A DNA stretch of 64,000 bases from Peribacillus sp. Bi96 (GCF_918698115.1 NZ_CAKKLV010000022.1:17108-81107), one strand, 5' to 3'. Shown: positions 1 through 9,068, counted from the stretch's first letter. The notes: generated from the sequence alone by a model not told the origin. Translations and numbers: made by a program.

Positions 1-1
1 A

Positions 2-415
2 GGTGATCATCTGCCGATCGTTCCAATCGAACGCTATCTGGAAAATATCACCCAACTTGTCAGACAGGTTCAGGACAAGCATGTTACACCTTTCCTTTTA
101 ACACTTCCACCACTGGATCCTGCCAGGTATTACAGATCCATCGCTGATAAGTTCGGGCATTCGATCGGACATTTCGTTTCCCATGTCGGGGGTATCGAAC
201 ATTGGCATGGGATGTATAACCGCCAATTGAAAAGCCTCGCTGAAGAACTAAAGGTGCCTTTGATTGATGTCCGTTCCTACATTAAATCCTCTGGCGAATT
301 GGATCGCTTGATTAGCGATGATGGCATCCACCTCACTTCCGAAGGATACAAGCAAATGAGCATGGCCATATTCAGTTATTTGCAGAAGTATATGGCTGAG
401 AGAAAAAGCAAATAA
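2..415 (+). CDS. SGNH/GDSL-type hydrolase, C-terminal part (5' end outside window)
   Basis: The frame is open from the left edge (first full codon at base 2) to the TAA at 413-415, about 137 residues, so this is the C-terminal part of a larger protein. The tail carries DGIHLTSEGY, the block V signature of SGNH/GDSL hydrolases, where the Asp and His belong to the Ser-Asp-His catalytic triad. The Ser block must lie before the window. Members of this family hydrolyse esters of lipids or of acylated sugars and polymers; the substrate cannot be read from this fragment. A bidirectional hairpin follows immediately. The family call is firm, the function open. Confidence 0.75.
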   Translation, partial: GDHLPIVPIERYLENITQLVRQVQDKHVTPFLLTLPPLDPARYYRSIADKFGHSIGHFVSHVGGIEHWHGMYNRQLKSLAEELKVPLIDVRSYIKSSGELDRLISDDGIHLTSEGYKQMSMAIFSYLQKYMAERKSK

Positions 416-446
416 AAAAGGCAAAGCATGGCGCTTTGCCTTTTTT
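414..446. terminator. bidirectional intrinsic terminator
   Basis: A 14-bp perfect stem (arms 414-427 and 433-446) has an A-run on its left and a T-run on its right. It lies between the convergent hydrolase and deformylase genes and can serve both. Confidence 0.85.
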
Positions 447-450
447 CGTT

Positions 451-1029
451 TTACAGACTTTTCGCTTCCACATTTTCCGGAAGCTTGAAAGGGTTCTCGG
501 TATTGATCCGGTCATAAAACATCATCCCATTTAAATGATCTAACTCATGTTGGAACACGATTGAAGCAAAGCCCTTCAGGCGCATCTCTATTTCCTTACC
601 ATTACTATCCACCGCTTTAATTTTAACCCGTTCATAACGCGGTACATAGCCTTTAATATCACGGTCGACTGAGAGGCAGCCTTCACTTTGCGGTAAATAA
701 ATCATCGTAGCGGAATGACTAATAATTTTCGGATTCACAAGGGCATATTCATACAGCTTCCCTTTTTCATCTGGAAAATATAAGACGAACATGCGTTTAT
801 TCAAGCCTATCTGATTTGCAGACAACCCGACACCTTCACGTAAGTTGTATTTCTTTTGGAGTTTTGGGTCCTGGCTGTTTTTCAGATATTGCATCATGCA
901 TTCCAACGTTTCACGATCTTCATCTGAAATCGGCAGGCTGACTTCATCCGTTACCTGACGCAGAATTGGATCTCCTTCTCTAACAATATCCTTCATCGTA
1001 ATTATATAGTCTTTTATAAATTTACTCAT
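451..1029 (-). CDS. def: peptide deformylase
   Basis: Removes the N-formyl group from the initiator methionine of new proteins, a metal-dependent cytosolic reaction. All three family motifs are present: GVGLSANQ at residues 66-73 (an A to S change from the usual GxGLAAxQ), EGCLS at 116-120 with the Cys metal ligand, and HELDH at 161-165 with the two His ligands and catalytic Glu. The 192-residue length and the spacing resemble the second Bacillus deformylase (DefB/YkrB) rather than the def beside fmt. The internal Met at residue 12 is a possible alternative start, because YkrB begins there; the ribosome site before residue 1 is weak. It is a single-gene unit that ends at the shared terminator. 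Confidence 0.93.
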   Translation of the reverse strand: MSKFIKDYIITMKDIVREGDPILRQVTDEVSLPISDEDRETLECMMQYLKNSQDPKLQKKYNLREGVGLSANQIGLNKRMFVLYFPDEKGKLYEYALVNPKIISHSATMIYLPQSEGCLSVDRDIKGYVPRYERVKIKAVDSNGKEIEMRLKGFASIVFQHELDHLNGMMFYDRINTENPFKLPENVEAKSL

Positions 1030-1286
1030 AAAAATTCACACTCTTCTACCATTTTATTTTTCATGACTTAGACCTTTTCACTTTAGCATTTCGTATTTAA
1101 AAAGTCTAATACGCAGGTTGGATTAAATATTTCAAAATTCCGGACACCATTCTTAACTTTTTCATAATAGAAATGATATTTTCTTGACTTTAACATTATT
1201 TACCTTCATTTTAGAGCATAAAGACCTATAGATTACATGTTTAAAAATTCTATACTGAATATATATTCCTTAAAGGAGATGAAAAG

Positions 1287-3011
1287 TTGAACTCGAACTC
1301 TAAATTAGTTTCGAAGTTGCTGCCGTTCTTAACGGCTTTCATTGTGATAATTGGCGGAATCAGTTGGTATGTTGTAACTCAGTCAAAGGATACGGTCATC
1401 CCATTTTCTTCGGTAGAAAAGACGATTAAAGCCCAAAATGGAGCCCTTGTCTCTATTGAAGAAAAAAGAAATGGCACTCTTCACATCACCACACCAGATG
1501 GAGAATATGTTTCTAATATTCCTCCCAACAGTCAAATGATCAATAAGCTTGTCGAAACTTATAACGTTCAATATTCTTTTTCATCAACTAATAAATCTGC
1601 GTTATGGATTTTAGGCGGATTATTGGCGGCTCTCGTTACAACAGCTGTCATTATACAGAAAAAATCAAAGGGCGGTTTGCGGATCGGCAGTAAAAAACAA
1701 AGCCTTTCCACCCCAAAGCCCTTGCCAGAGATAACATTGGATGATGTAGGCGGTTTGCAAACCGAAATCAAACAAGAAATCCTACAGACTCTTACTACAT
1801 TAAAGGAACCTGAGCGTTCAGAAAAGATTGGAATTAAACCGCCTCAAGGCATTTTATTATATGGCCCCCCTGGAACGGGGAAAACCCTGCTAGCACAGGC
1901 AATCGCAAAAGAGCTTGGTGCAAACTTCTTCTCAACGAGCGGTTCAGCCTTCAACGAAATGTTTGTTGGAGTCGGTGCAGCCCGGGTGCGCAGCCTTTTC
2001 CAAAATGCACGTAAGCAATCGCCAGCTGTCATTTTCATCGATGAAGTGGACGCGTTGGCTGGTAAAAGGAAAGCTCATGGCGGGGAAGAAGGCGAAAAAA
2101 CGTTAACTGAACTGCTTGTGCAATTGGATGGAGGCCATCCAAATGAAGGCATTTTATTCATTGCAGCGACCAACCGGAAAGATATGCTCGATGAGGCATT
2201 TCTACGTCCGGGCAGGATCGATTTCTCTTTCCAAGTTCCACTTCCAGATACACAAGGAAGAAAGGAAATCATCGATATCCATACGAAAGGAAAGCATCTA
2301 GCTACAGATGTCCTTGCTTCTCTGGATGAGTTGGCGGAAAGTACATCCGGTTTCTCTGGTGCTGACTTAAGCTCCCTGTTCGATACTGCCTCACGACATG
2401 CCCTTAGGAATGAACAGGATATGATTCGTAAACAGGATCTTGATTACGCCATTGACCGTACGATACTTGGAGCGACATCACGTACCTTGAATGATGTGGA
2501 TACGAAGCGGCGCGTGGCTATTCATGAAAGTGGACATGCCCTGATTGCAGCTTTGACAAAGCCTGGTTCCGTTCGAAAGGCGACCATCATTCCGCGTGGG
2601 GAAGCCCTTGGATATGTAGCGCCGATACCAAAAGAACTCCATCTGGCAACAGCCAGTGAATTGCTTGATCAAGTCAAAATGATTTTAGCAGGTGGCGTGG
2701 CGGAAAGAATGTATTTAGGAGAACATAGCATCGGTGTAGGCGGAGATGTACAGCAGGCGAAACACCTGCTTGAACAAATGGTCGATACCGGAATGCTTCA
2801 AGATGGATTTACCCTCACCTTTAATAAAGGTGAGAAGGAGCAAAAGATGCAGGAATTATTCACGAAGGCGATTTCTGAAACGGAAATGTTGATTGGCTCG
2901 AATCGTCCACAGTATGAAGTGCTCGTTGAGGAGCTATTGAAAAAAGAGACACTCGAAGGATCAGAAGTTCAGCGTATCGTTGATGCTTCAGAAATAACCA
3001 GTGTATGCTAA
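1287..3011 (+). CDS. short FtsH-like membrane AAA+ zinc metalloprotease
   Basis: A membrane-anchored ATP-dependent protease. Two membrane segments (about residues 12-30 and 106-123) flank a short extracellular domain. The AAA+ module has Walker A GPPGTGKT at 193-200, Walker B IFIDEVDA at 249-256 and an SRH ending in the arginine finger RPGR near 307-310. The peptidase has HESGH at 413-417 as the zinc site, and Asp487 in GGDVQQ is the likely third ligand. At 574 residues it is shorter than the housekeeping FtsH (about 640), with a short periplasmic domain and no long acidic tail, so it is probably a second, specialised paralogue. The start is TTG, placed by a strong AAAGGAG site 6-8 bases upstream. 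Its targets are not evident from the neighbours. Confidence 0.88.
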   Translation: MNSNSKLVSKLLPFLTAFIVIIGGISWYVVTQSKDTVIPFSSVEKTIKAQNGALVSIEEKRNGTLHITTPDGEYVSNIPPNSQMINKLVETYNVQYSFSSTNKSALWILGGLLAALVTTAVIIQKKSKGGLRIGSKKQSLSTPKPLPEITLDDVGGLQTEIKQEILQTLTTLKEPERSEKIGIKPPQGILLYGPPGTGKTLLAQAIAKELGANFFSTSGSAFNEMFVGVGAARVRSLFQNARKQSPAVIFIDEVDALAGKRKAHGGEEGEKTLTELLVQLDGGHPNEGILFIAATNRKDMLDEAFLRPGRIDFSFQVPLPDTQGRKEIIDIHTKGKHLATDVLASLDELAESTSGFSGADLSSLFDTASRHALRNEQDMIRKQDLDYAIDRTILGATSRTLNDVDTKRRVAIHESGHALIAALTKPGSVRKATIIPRGEALGYVAPIPKELHLATASELLDQVKMILAGGVAERMYLGEHSIGVGGDVQQAKHLLEQMVDTGMLQDGFTLTFNKGEKEQKMQELFTKAISETEMLIGSNRPQYEVLVEELLKKETLEGSEVQRIVDASEITSVC

Positions 3012-3060
3012 AATGCGTAATACTCTTTTTCATTAGGTCTTAAGACCTAATGAAATATGT

Positions 3061-3097
3061 AGAGCCTGTTTCCAATCGAACAGGCTCTTTTTTTTTT
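3061..3097 (+). terminator. intrinsic terminator of the FtsH-like gene
   Basis: A 10-bp perfect stem (AGAGCCTGTT and its complement) with an 8-base loop is followed by a long T-run. Just upstream, at 3031-3054, lies a separate palindrome built on ATTAGGTCTTAAGACCTAAT. Confidence 0.9.
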
Positions 3098-3144
3098 GAT
3101 CATATATGGAAGCAAGCCGCAAAGCAGAAATGAATGCGGGTAAA

Positions 3145-3680
3145 TTAACCAGATGGAAATAACTCATCCTCAGTCAAAACGAGATGTTCCTTTGCACGTT
3201 TCAAAGCAAAACGTAAGGCCCTGTTAATCAAAGGTGGCAAAACTGAAAGATGCCCTTCCCCTTCAAACTCCTTGAATTGAACATTCACTCCACTATCCTT
3301 CAAGGATAATCGTTTTGATAATTCTAAAGCATTTTCGTTCATGCCGCTTTTATGGGGACCCTCCAGCTCTCCCACTCCTAGCAATAAGGAAATATCACCT
3401 TCTCCTTGATTTAATCGAGAAATAAACCTATCCTCCTTCTCACGGAACCACTTTTTATTCCAATGAGAGATGGGCTTCCAGCTATATAAGTTTGAAAAGC
3501 ATACGGATTTTCAAAAAGAACATATATAGCGAAAAGGCCACCTAGGGAATGCCCGAAGAGCGTTTGGCTATTCTGATCGACCTTAAATCTTTTATCAATT
3601 TCCGGATTTAAATCCTCTTCTATGAATTTCAGAAAGTTTTCCGCTCCTTCATGTGAAGGCCATGGACTTCCATTGAATGG
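3145..3680 (-). pseudogene. siderophore esterase (BesA/Fes-like) remnant, 5'-truncated and frameshifted
   Basis: The minus strand carries the C-terminal part of a PF00756-type esterase that opens tri-catechol siderophore esters. Seen in order are NGSPWPSHEGAENFL, the nucleophile elbow GHSLGG, and AGSPS in one frame. HWNKKWFREKEDRF and LLLGVGELEGPHKS follow in a second frame, so one frameshift sits near 3465-3475. The reading then runs through GEGHLSVLPP, which contains the catalytic His, to the normal end at 3145. Homology stops upstream at about 3670-3700, where the sequence turns into an ABC ATPase on the other strand, so the first half of the gene is missing. Both lesions make it non-functional. 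Confidence 0.8.
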
Positions 3681-4137
3681 GGCCATGGATATCACAGAAA
3701 CCCTTTCATTTCGAAACCGGCAGATCGCAAATTTATCCGGTGGCCAACGACAAAAGGTTTGGCTAGCAATGGCTTTAGCACAGCAAACGGAGATTTTATT
3801 ACTAGATGAACCTACCACCTACCTTGATATGGCTCATCAACTGGAGGTCTTGCAAATTGTTGAAAGACTTAACAGAGAACAAAAAAAAAACATTGTGATG
3901 GTACTGCATGATATCAACCATGCGTCTCGGTTTTCACATGAAATCATAACGATGAAGGAAGGAGAAATTATTAAAATCGGTACACCGGGCGAAATCATTA
4001 CACCTGCCGTTTTAGAAGAAGTCTTTCGTATTCATGCAAGGGTCATGATAGATCCTGCCAATTGGGCTCCCGTTTGTTTTGGTTATGACAATTTATCACA
4101 ACAAGAAGAATATAAAGAAGCCGTTTTATCCAATTAA
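3681..4137 (+). pseudogene. iron-siderophore ABC transporter ATPase remnant (FecE/YusV type), lacking Walker A
   Basis: About 150 codons remain of the ATP-binding subunit of a ferric-siderophore importer. The signature LSGGQ (3733-3747), Walker B ILLLDEPTTYLD and switch VLHDINH are intact and match the FecE/FhuC/YusV group. The nucleotide-binding N-terminal half with Walker A is gone. The frame continues upstream to an ATG at 3622, but those residues come from antisense of the neighbouring esterase remnant. A deletion that removed the 5' halves of both genes, and any permease or binding-protein genes between them, explains the arrangement. A truncated fusion peptide could still be translated, but it could not work as an ATPase. 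Confidence 0.8.
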
Positions 4138-4151
4138 AAGGTGCAGCATGT

Positions 4152-4187
4152 AAAAGGGATGTCGACATTGTCGACATCCCTTTTTTT
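4152..4187. terminator. bidirectional intrinsic terminator
   Basis: A 12-bp perfect stem (GGGATGTCGACA and its complement) is flanked by AAAA on the left and a T-run on the right. It separates the ATPase remnant from the convergent nagE. Confidence 0.88.
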
Positions 4188-4194
4188 ACACGTT

Positions 4195-6105
4195 TTATAG
4201 TTTTTCCAACTGGATGATACCTGCTGTATTTTGTTTCTGTAACCCTGTCTTCTGCAATTTCACTGCCGTTCCTTCAGGTAAGTTAGTGAATATGATAGGA
4301 GTGACCGTTGATGGAGCATTCCGTTTTATGAAATCTAAATCAATATCCAGAAGAGGCGTACCTTTTGTTATCTTTTGGCCTTCATGCACATGAGGTGTAA
4401 AGCCTTCTCCATTTAATTTAACTGTATCTAATCCAACATGGATCAGAATTTCCAGACCATTATTCATTTTCAAACCCAATGCATGGTTTGTCGGGAAGAT
4501 ACTAAGTACCTCGCCATCGATTGGTGATACTAGTTTCCCGTTGACTGGCTCGATAGCAAAGCCGTCGCCCATCATTTTCATCGCAAACACTTGATCAGGT
4601 ACTTGTTCGATCGGTAAAACGGCTCCTTCAATTGGAAGGACAAAATCATTGGCGTCGATAGCTTGGTTTTCTTCCACCCCATCCTCAACTACTTGTGCAG
4701 TTGGATCCATTTTCACTTGGATTGGATTGACGTCATTTTTGACAAGTTGTTTCATTGCATTTGCAACGAATTCTACATTCGTTCCAACAATGACTTGCAC
4801 ACTCGATTTATTTAATTTCATGACTCCCCGCGCACCATGCCTTTTTAAGGCTGCTTCATTCACATTTCCTGAATCGGCCACTTCTAAACGTAAGCGTGTT
4901 GCACAGTTATCAATTATCTTTATATTCTCTTTACCGCCAAGATCTTGAAGGAAAAGCGATCCCATATCGGTATATTTATCCCCGGTTTTCACAATCGTTT
5001 CTTCTTCCACATTTTCCTCATCGTCTTCACGGCCTGGTGTTTTTAAATCCATGATTTTGATGACAAAATAGAAAATCACGAAGTAAACGACCCCGTATAC
5101 CAATCCAATCGGTATTAACCATAGCGGTTTTTGCGCAATGCCGAAGTTCAAGAAATAATCAATGGCCCCTGCGGAGAATCCAAAACCATGATGGATATCC
5201 AACATAACAGCGAGTGCCATAGACACCCCGGTTAAAAGGGCATGTATTACATATAATACTGGGGCGATGAACATGAATAGAAATTCAATCGGTTCTGTGA
5301 TTCCTGTTAAGAAAGAAGTGAAAGCTAACCCAACAAGCATCCCCGTTACCAATTTACGTTTCTCCTTCTTAGCAGCTGCAATCATCGCTAATGCTGCAGC
5401 TGGAAGGCCGAACATCATGATTGGGAAAAAGCCAGTCATGAAGGGCCCAGCTGTCGGGTCTCCTGCGAAGAAACGATTTATATCACCTGTCGCACCATTA
5501 AATTCACCAAAAACGAACCAAACCATACTATTCAGGACATGATGCAATCCTACTGGAAGCAATAAGCGATTCAATACGCCGAATACGCCGGCACCCAATG
5601 CCCCTGCACCTGTAATCCAGTCTCCAACACTATTGATTACATCCTGAATCGGCGGCCAGACAAAGCCGAATATTCCCGCAAGTATAATCATCGCAAGCGA
5701 AGTGATAATCGGGACGAATCTTTTGCCTGAAAAGAATCCAAGCCATTCAGGGAGTCTTATGTCGGAGTATCTATTATATAAAAGAGCTGCAACTATACCT
5801 GATATAATACCGCCTAAAACAGCCATATCGATATCTTTATTAATTGCTTGTGTTCCATTCGTTAAAACAAAGTAACCAACAAGACCAGCTAATGCCGCTG
5901 CACCGCTACCGTCTTTAGATAATCCTATTGCAATACCTAAAGCGAATAGTAAGGCAAGATTATCAAAAATCGCTTTTCCCGCGGCCGCCATAAATGCTAT
6001 ATCAAGTAAATCTGGCTGACCTAAGCGAAGCAATATAGCCGCTGCTGGCAAAACAGCAATTGGTAGCATAAGAGCTTTACCAATTTTTTGTAAAAAATTC
6101 AACAT
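4195..6105 (-). CDS. nagE: PTS N-acetylglucosamine-specific EIICBA
   Basis: Imports N-acetylglucosamine across the membrane and phosphorylates it at C6, with phosphate coming from HPr. Domains in order: EIIC (about residues 1-350, multiple membrane segments, with the sugar-site motif GITEPIE near 268-274), EIIB (active-site Cys401 in NCATRLRLEV) and EIIA (active-site His556 in LIHVGLDTV, with His541 in PTNHA). The fused EIIA makes it like E. coli NagE, whereas B. subtilis NagP lacks that domain. The start is the ATG at 6105: AAGGGAG lies 9 bases upstream of it and directly abuts the earlier in-frame ATG at 6114. It is divergent from nagA, and operator-like sites lie in the shared 312-bp spacer. 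A glucose-type PTS is the only alternative, but the locus argues for GlcNAc. Confidence 0.92.
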   Translation of the reverse strand: MLNFLQKIGKALMLPIAVLPAAAILLRLGQPDLLDIAFMAAAGKAIFDNLALLFALGIAIGLSKDGSGAAALAGLVGYFVLTNGTQAINKDIDMAVLGGIISGIVAALLYNRYSDIRLPEWLGFFSGKRFVPIITSLAMIILAGIFGFVWPPIQDVINSVGDWITGAGALGAGVFGVLNRLLLPVGLHHVLNSMVWFVFGEFNGATGDINRFFAGDPTAGPFMTGFFPIMMFGLPAAALAMIAAAKKEKRKLVTGMLVGLAFTSFLTGITEPIEFLFMFIAPVLYVIHALLTGVSMALAVMLDIHHGFGFSAGAIDYFLNFGIAQKPLWLIPIGLVYGVVYFVIFYFVIKIMDLKTPGREDDEENVEEETIVKTGDKYTDMGSLFLQDLGGKENIKIIDNCATRLRLEVADSGNVNEAALKRHGARGVMKLNKSSVQVIVGTNVEFVANAMKQLVKNDVNPIQVKMDPTAQVVEDGVEENQAIDANDFVLPIEGAVLPIEQVPDQVFAMKMMGDGFAIEPVNGKLVSPIDGEVLSIFPTNHALGLKMNNGLEILIHVGLDTVKLNGEGFTPHVHEGQKITKGTPLLDIDLDFIKRNAPSTVTPIIFTNLPEGTAVKLQKTGLQKQNTAGIIQLEKL

Positions 6106-6202
6106 CGAACTCATCTCCCTTGTTCCTAACTTCTTCTATTGATTCTGTTGAATGAGAAGTATAAAGCGTTTTCATTTTATTAATATAATAACTTTTCTTT
6201 GG

Positions 6203-6242
6203 ATTATACTAGCATAGAAAACATATAGATGTCTATACCAAT
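6203..6242 (-). promoter_or_regulatory. nagE promoter region with NagR/DasR-like (dre) operator
   Basis: Read on the minus strand, ATTGGTATAGACATCT (6227-6242) matches the dre consensus AGTGGTCTAGACCACT, as I recall it, at 12 of 16 positions. A perfect TATAAT lies downstream at 6203-6208, so the operator would cover the -35 region. The -35 itself is weak. Confidence 0.6.
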
Positions 6243-6312
6243 TCAGTAGAAAAATTTACTATATCCATTAAATACAGCGGAAATAAGACATTTATGAACC
6301 TTATTAACAGCA

Positions 6313-6348
6313 ACTGGTCTAGACAACCACTAATAAAAACGTTAAAAT
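6313..6348 (+). promoter_or_regulatory. nagA promoter overlapped by a NagR/DasR-like (dre) operator
   Basis: ACTGGTCTAGACAACC at 6313-6328 matches the dre consensus at 13 of 16 positions. A -35 TAGACA (6320-6325) lies inside it, with a 17-base spacer and a -10 TAAAAT (6343-6348). A third, half-matching site holding TGGTCT on the minus strand lies at 6360-6375, between promoter and ribosome site. NagR bound here would block RNA polymerase; GlcN6P or GlcNAc6P is the known inducer in B. subtilis. Confidence 0.65.
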
Positions 6349-6417
6349 GAGGACAAAAATATATGAGACCAATTCATGACTCATTCATTAAGGTTTACTT
6401 CATAAAGGAGATTATGT

Positions 6418-7596
6418 ATGAAAACATTCATTATTAACGATCTAATAGTTTATAGCGAAACGGAAACATACAAAAATGGGTACATTAAAGTTGTGGATGG
6501 AAAAATTGCCGAAGTAGGCCCTGTTAACCAGTATAAACATGAAGATGGTATTGAAGTAATCAATCTATCGCCTGATCATCAGGTCATTCCTGGTGCCATC
6601 GATGTTCATATTCACGGGGCATCCAATGCTGATGCAATGGATGCCACATACGAAGCATTATCCACTATGGCAGAAACTCTTCCCAAAGAAGGAACAACCA
6701 GCTTTCTGGCCACTACAATGACTCAATCTACCGAAGCCATTGAATCAGCTCTTCTTAATGCAGGTAAATATATCGAAAATCAGACTCAAGAACATGCTGA
6801 AATAGTTGGGATCCATTTAGAAGGTCCTTTCATTTCACCGGTCCGTAAAGGAGCACAGCCTGAAGATCATATCGTTGATCCTGATGTCACGCTATTTAAG
6901 AGGTGGCAGGAAACGGCCCAAAACCAAATCAAGCTTGTAACGCTTGCTCCTGAACAACCAAACGGATTAGACCTTGCCGCTCACTTAAGGGGAACTGGCG
7001 TAGTCGCCTCCATTGGACATTCGGATGCAACTTATGACCAAATAGATGAAGCAATCCAGGCTGGAACTACACACGTCACACATCTTTATAATGGGATGCG
7101 GGGACTTCATCACCGCGAGCCTGGTGTATTGGGCGCAGCTTATCTCAGAGACGAATTGTTTGTTGAACTTATTGCTGATGGCATTCACTGCCGACCTGAA
7201 ATGGTGAAGTTAGCTTATAACCAAATTACCAGTGACCGCATGATTTTGATTACGGACTCGCTTCGAGCCAAATGGCTTGAAAAGGGAACCTATGATTTAG
7301 GCGGCCAGCCTGTGTATGTTAACGAAACGACAGCTATGCTTTCAAATGGAACACTAGCCGGCAGTATTCTGAAAATGAACGATGCCATTAAGAACACCAT
7401 GCAATATACCGATTGTTCCATGATTGACATTATAAAAATGACGGCTGAAAATCCAGCCAAACAACTTCGTATTTTTGATAGAAAAGGCAGCATCCAAGTT
7501 GGTAAAGACGCCGACCTTGTTATCTTAAATGAACGATTGGACGTTGAAATGACGTTCTGCAGAGGAAATTTAGCTTTTAAAAAGGAGAATGCATAA
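6418..7596 (+). CDS. nagA: N-acetylglucosamine-6-phosphate deacetylase
   Basis: Hydrolyses GlcNAc-6-phosphate to glucosamine-6-phosphate and acetate in the cytosol, the step after uptake by the divergent PTS. It is an amidohydrolase-fold enzyme: metal-site HIH at residues 64-66, EGPF at 135-138 (metal-binding Glu135), GHSDA at 200-204, the substrate loop HLYNGMRGLHH at 222-232, and catalytic Asp280 in LITD. The length of 392 is normal. The start has AAAGGAG 8 bases upstream. The stop overlaps the nagB start by one base (TAATG), indicating translational coupling. Confidence 0.95.
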   Translation: MKTFIINDLIVYSETETYKNGYIKVVDGKIAEVGPVNQYKHEDGIEVINLSPDHQVIPGAIDVHIHGASNADAMDATYEALSTMAETLPKEGTTSFLATTMTQSTEAIESALLNAGKYIENQTQEHAEIVGIHLEGPFISPVRKGAQPEDHIVDPDVTLFKRWQETAQNQIKLVTLAPEQPNGLDLAAHLRGTGVVASIGHSDATYDQIDEAIQAGTTHVTHLYNGMRGLHHREPGVLGAAYLRDELFVELIADGIHCRPEMVKLAYNQITSDRMILITDSLRAKWLEKGTYDLGGQPVYVNETTAMLSNGTLAGSILKMNDAIKNTMQYTDCSMIDIIKMTAENPAKQLRIFDRKGSIQVGKDADLVILNERLDVEMTFCRGNLAFKKENA

Positions 7597-8330
7597 TGAA
7601 TATCATTAAAGTACAGGACTACGCGGAAATGAGTCGGACAGCCGCAGAAATAGTACTCGGAAAAGTCAAAGGAAATCCGGATATCAAGCTGGGCTTGGCA
7701 ACTGGCGGTACGCCTAAAGGTATGTACGATACGTTGATTGAAGACCACGTGCGTAATCATACTTCTTATGAACATGTAACATCTTTTAATCTCGATGAGT
7801 ATATCGGCTTAAAACCAAATGATCCAAACAGTTACCATTATTATATGGATGACTCCTTATTCACTCACATCAATATAAATAAAGAGCGCACTCACCTACC
7901 AAATGGCACAGCTGATGACACTAATGGAGAATGCAAACGTTATGACGAAATGATTGATTCAGCAGGGGGAATCGACCTTCAGATACTTGGTATTGGACAA
8001 AATGGGCATATTGGGTTTAACGAGCCTGGAACTTCTTTCGCCTCAGGTACACATGTCGTGACACTTGAGGACTCAACACGCCAAGCGAATGCACGTTATT
8101 TCGACTCCATAGACGAAGTTCCGACACATGCTGTTACAATGGGCATATCCACCATTATGAAAAGTAAAGAGATACTTCTGTTGATATCCGGAGAAGAAAA
8201 AGCCGAAACCTTGAACAAATTGATGGACGGTGATATTACAGAGGATTTCCCTGCATCTATCCTAAAAAAACATAATAATGTTACAATAATCGCAGACCAA
8301 AAAGCGTTATCCGGAGTGATCATACCGTAA
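7596..8330 (+). CDS. nagB: glucosamine-6-phosphate deaminase
   Basis: Converts glucosamine-6-phosphate to fructose-6-phosphate and ammonia, feeding GlcNAc carbon into glycolysis. Motifs: phosphate loop LATGGTPKG at 34-42, NLDEYIGL at 65-72 with the catalytic Asp67, and GIGQNGHIGFNEP at 132-144 with His138 and Glu143. The 244-residue length is that of Bacillus NagB, which lacks the allosteric C-terminus of the E. coli enzyme. AAAGGAG precedes the start inside the end of nagA. It opposes GlmS, encoded at the other end of the window, so the NagR control seen here keeps the two from cycling. Confidence 0.95.
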   Translation: MNIIKVQDYAEMSRTAAEIVLGKVKGNPDIKLGLATGGTPKGMYDTLIEDHVRNHTSYEHVTSFNLDEYIGLKPNDPNSYHYYMDDSLFTHININKERTHLPNGTADDTNGECKRYDEMIDSAGGIDLQILGIGQNGHIGFNEPGTSFASGTHVVTLEDSTRQANARYFDSIDEVPTHAVTMGISTIMKSKEILLLISGEEKAETLNKLMDGDITEDFPASILKKHNNVTIIADQKALSGVIIP

Positions 8331-8345
8331 AAGGAGCGAAAGTCG

Positions 8346-9068
8346 ATGATTGATAAAAGCTCACCTCTTCCGATTTATGCTCAAATCGAAGAACAAATAA
8401 AAAGACAAATAGAAAACGGTGAGTTCCAGGCGCACCATGCCCTTCCATCTGAACGTGAATATGCAGAGCAATTCGAAATTAGCCGGATGACCGTCCGGCA
8501 AGCCATAAATAATTTGGTTAATGACGGCTACTTATACCGTCAAAAAGGAAGGGGAACCTTTGTTGCCGATAAAAAGCTGGAGCAGCAGCTCAATGGACTG
8601 ACCAGCTTTACAGAGGATATGAAAGCCAGGGGTCTAAATCCGAGCAGTAAGCTACTGAGCTTTGAAATCATTCCGGCTAATAAGAAAATTGCCAGTGAAT
8701 TGCACATTTCCCTTTATGCTCCCGTTTATGAAATAAAACGTATTCGGTTGGCCGATGATGTTCCAATGGCGCTCGAGACTGTGTATATGTCTGCGAATTT
8801 AATTAAAGGATTAACGGAAGAAATCATTAACCTTTCCCTTTACCAATATATAGAGAATTACGTTAAACTTAAAATGGACTATGCTACACAAACTTTGGAA
8901 TCATCGATTGCTTCTGAATTGGAAGTCACCCATTTAGCGATTCCAAAGCACTCGCCCATATTATTCATTCAACGGAATACGTTCCTAATAGATGGAACCC
9001 CCCTTGAATATGTTAAATCAGCTTATCGTGCGGACAGGTATAAGTTTACTATCACCATAACCAGATAA
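8346..9068 (+). CDS. nagR: GntR-family repressor of GlcNAc utilisation
   Basis: A cytosolic transcription repressor. The N-terminal winged helix (about residues 8-70, with SEREYAEQFEISRMTVRQAI) is the GntR domain. The C-terminal UTRA ligand domain (about 90-235) places it in the HutC/YvoA subfamily, whose B. subtilis member NagR binds glucosamine phosphates. It is the third gene of the nagA operon, 15 bases after nagB and preceded by AAAGGAG. The dre-like sites before nagE and nagA are its likely targets, so it should also repress its own operon. Confidence 0.9.
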   Translation: MIDKSSPLPIYAQIEEQIKRQIENGEFQAHHALPSEREYAEQFEISRMTVRQAINNLVNDGYLYRQKGRGTFVADKKLEQQLNGLTSFTEDMKARGLNPSSKLLSFEIIPANKKIASELHISLYAPVYEIKRIRLADDVPMALETVYMSANLIKGLTEEIINLSLYQYIENYVKLKMDYATQTLESSIASELEVTHLAIPKHSPILFIQRNTFLIDGTPLEYVKSAYRADRYKFTITITR

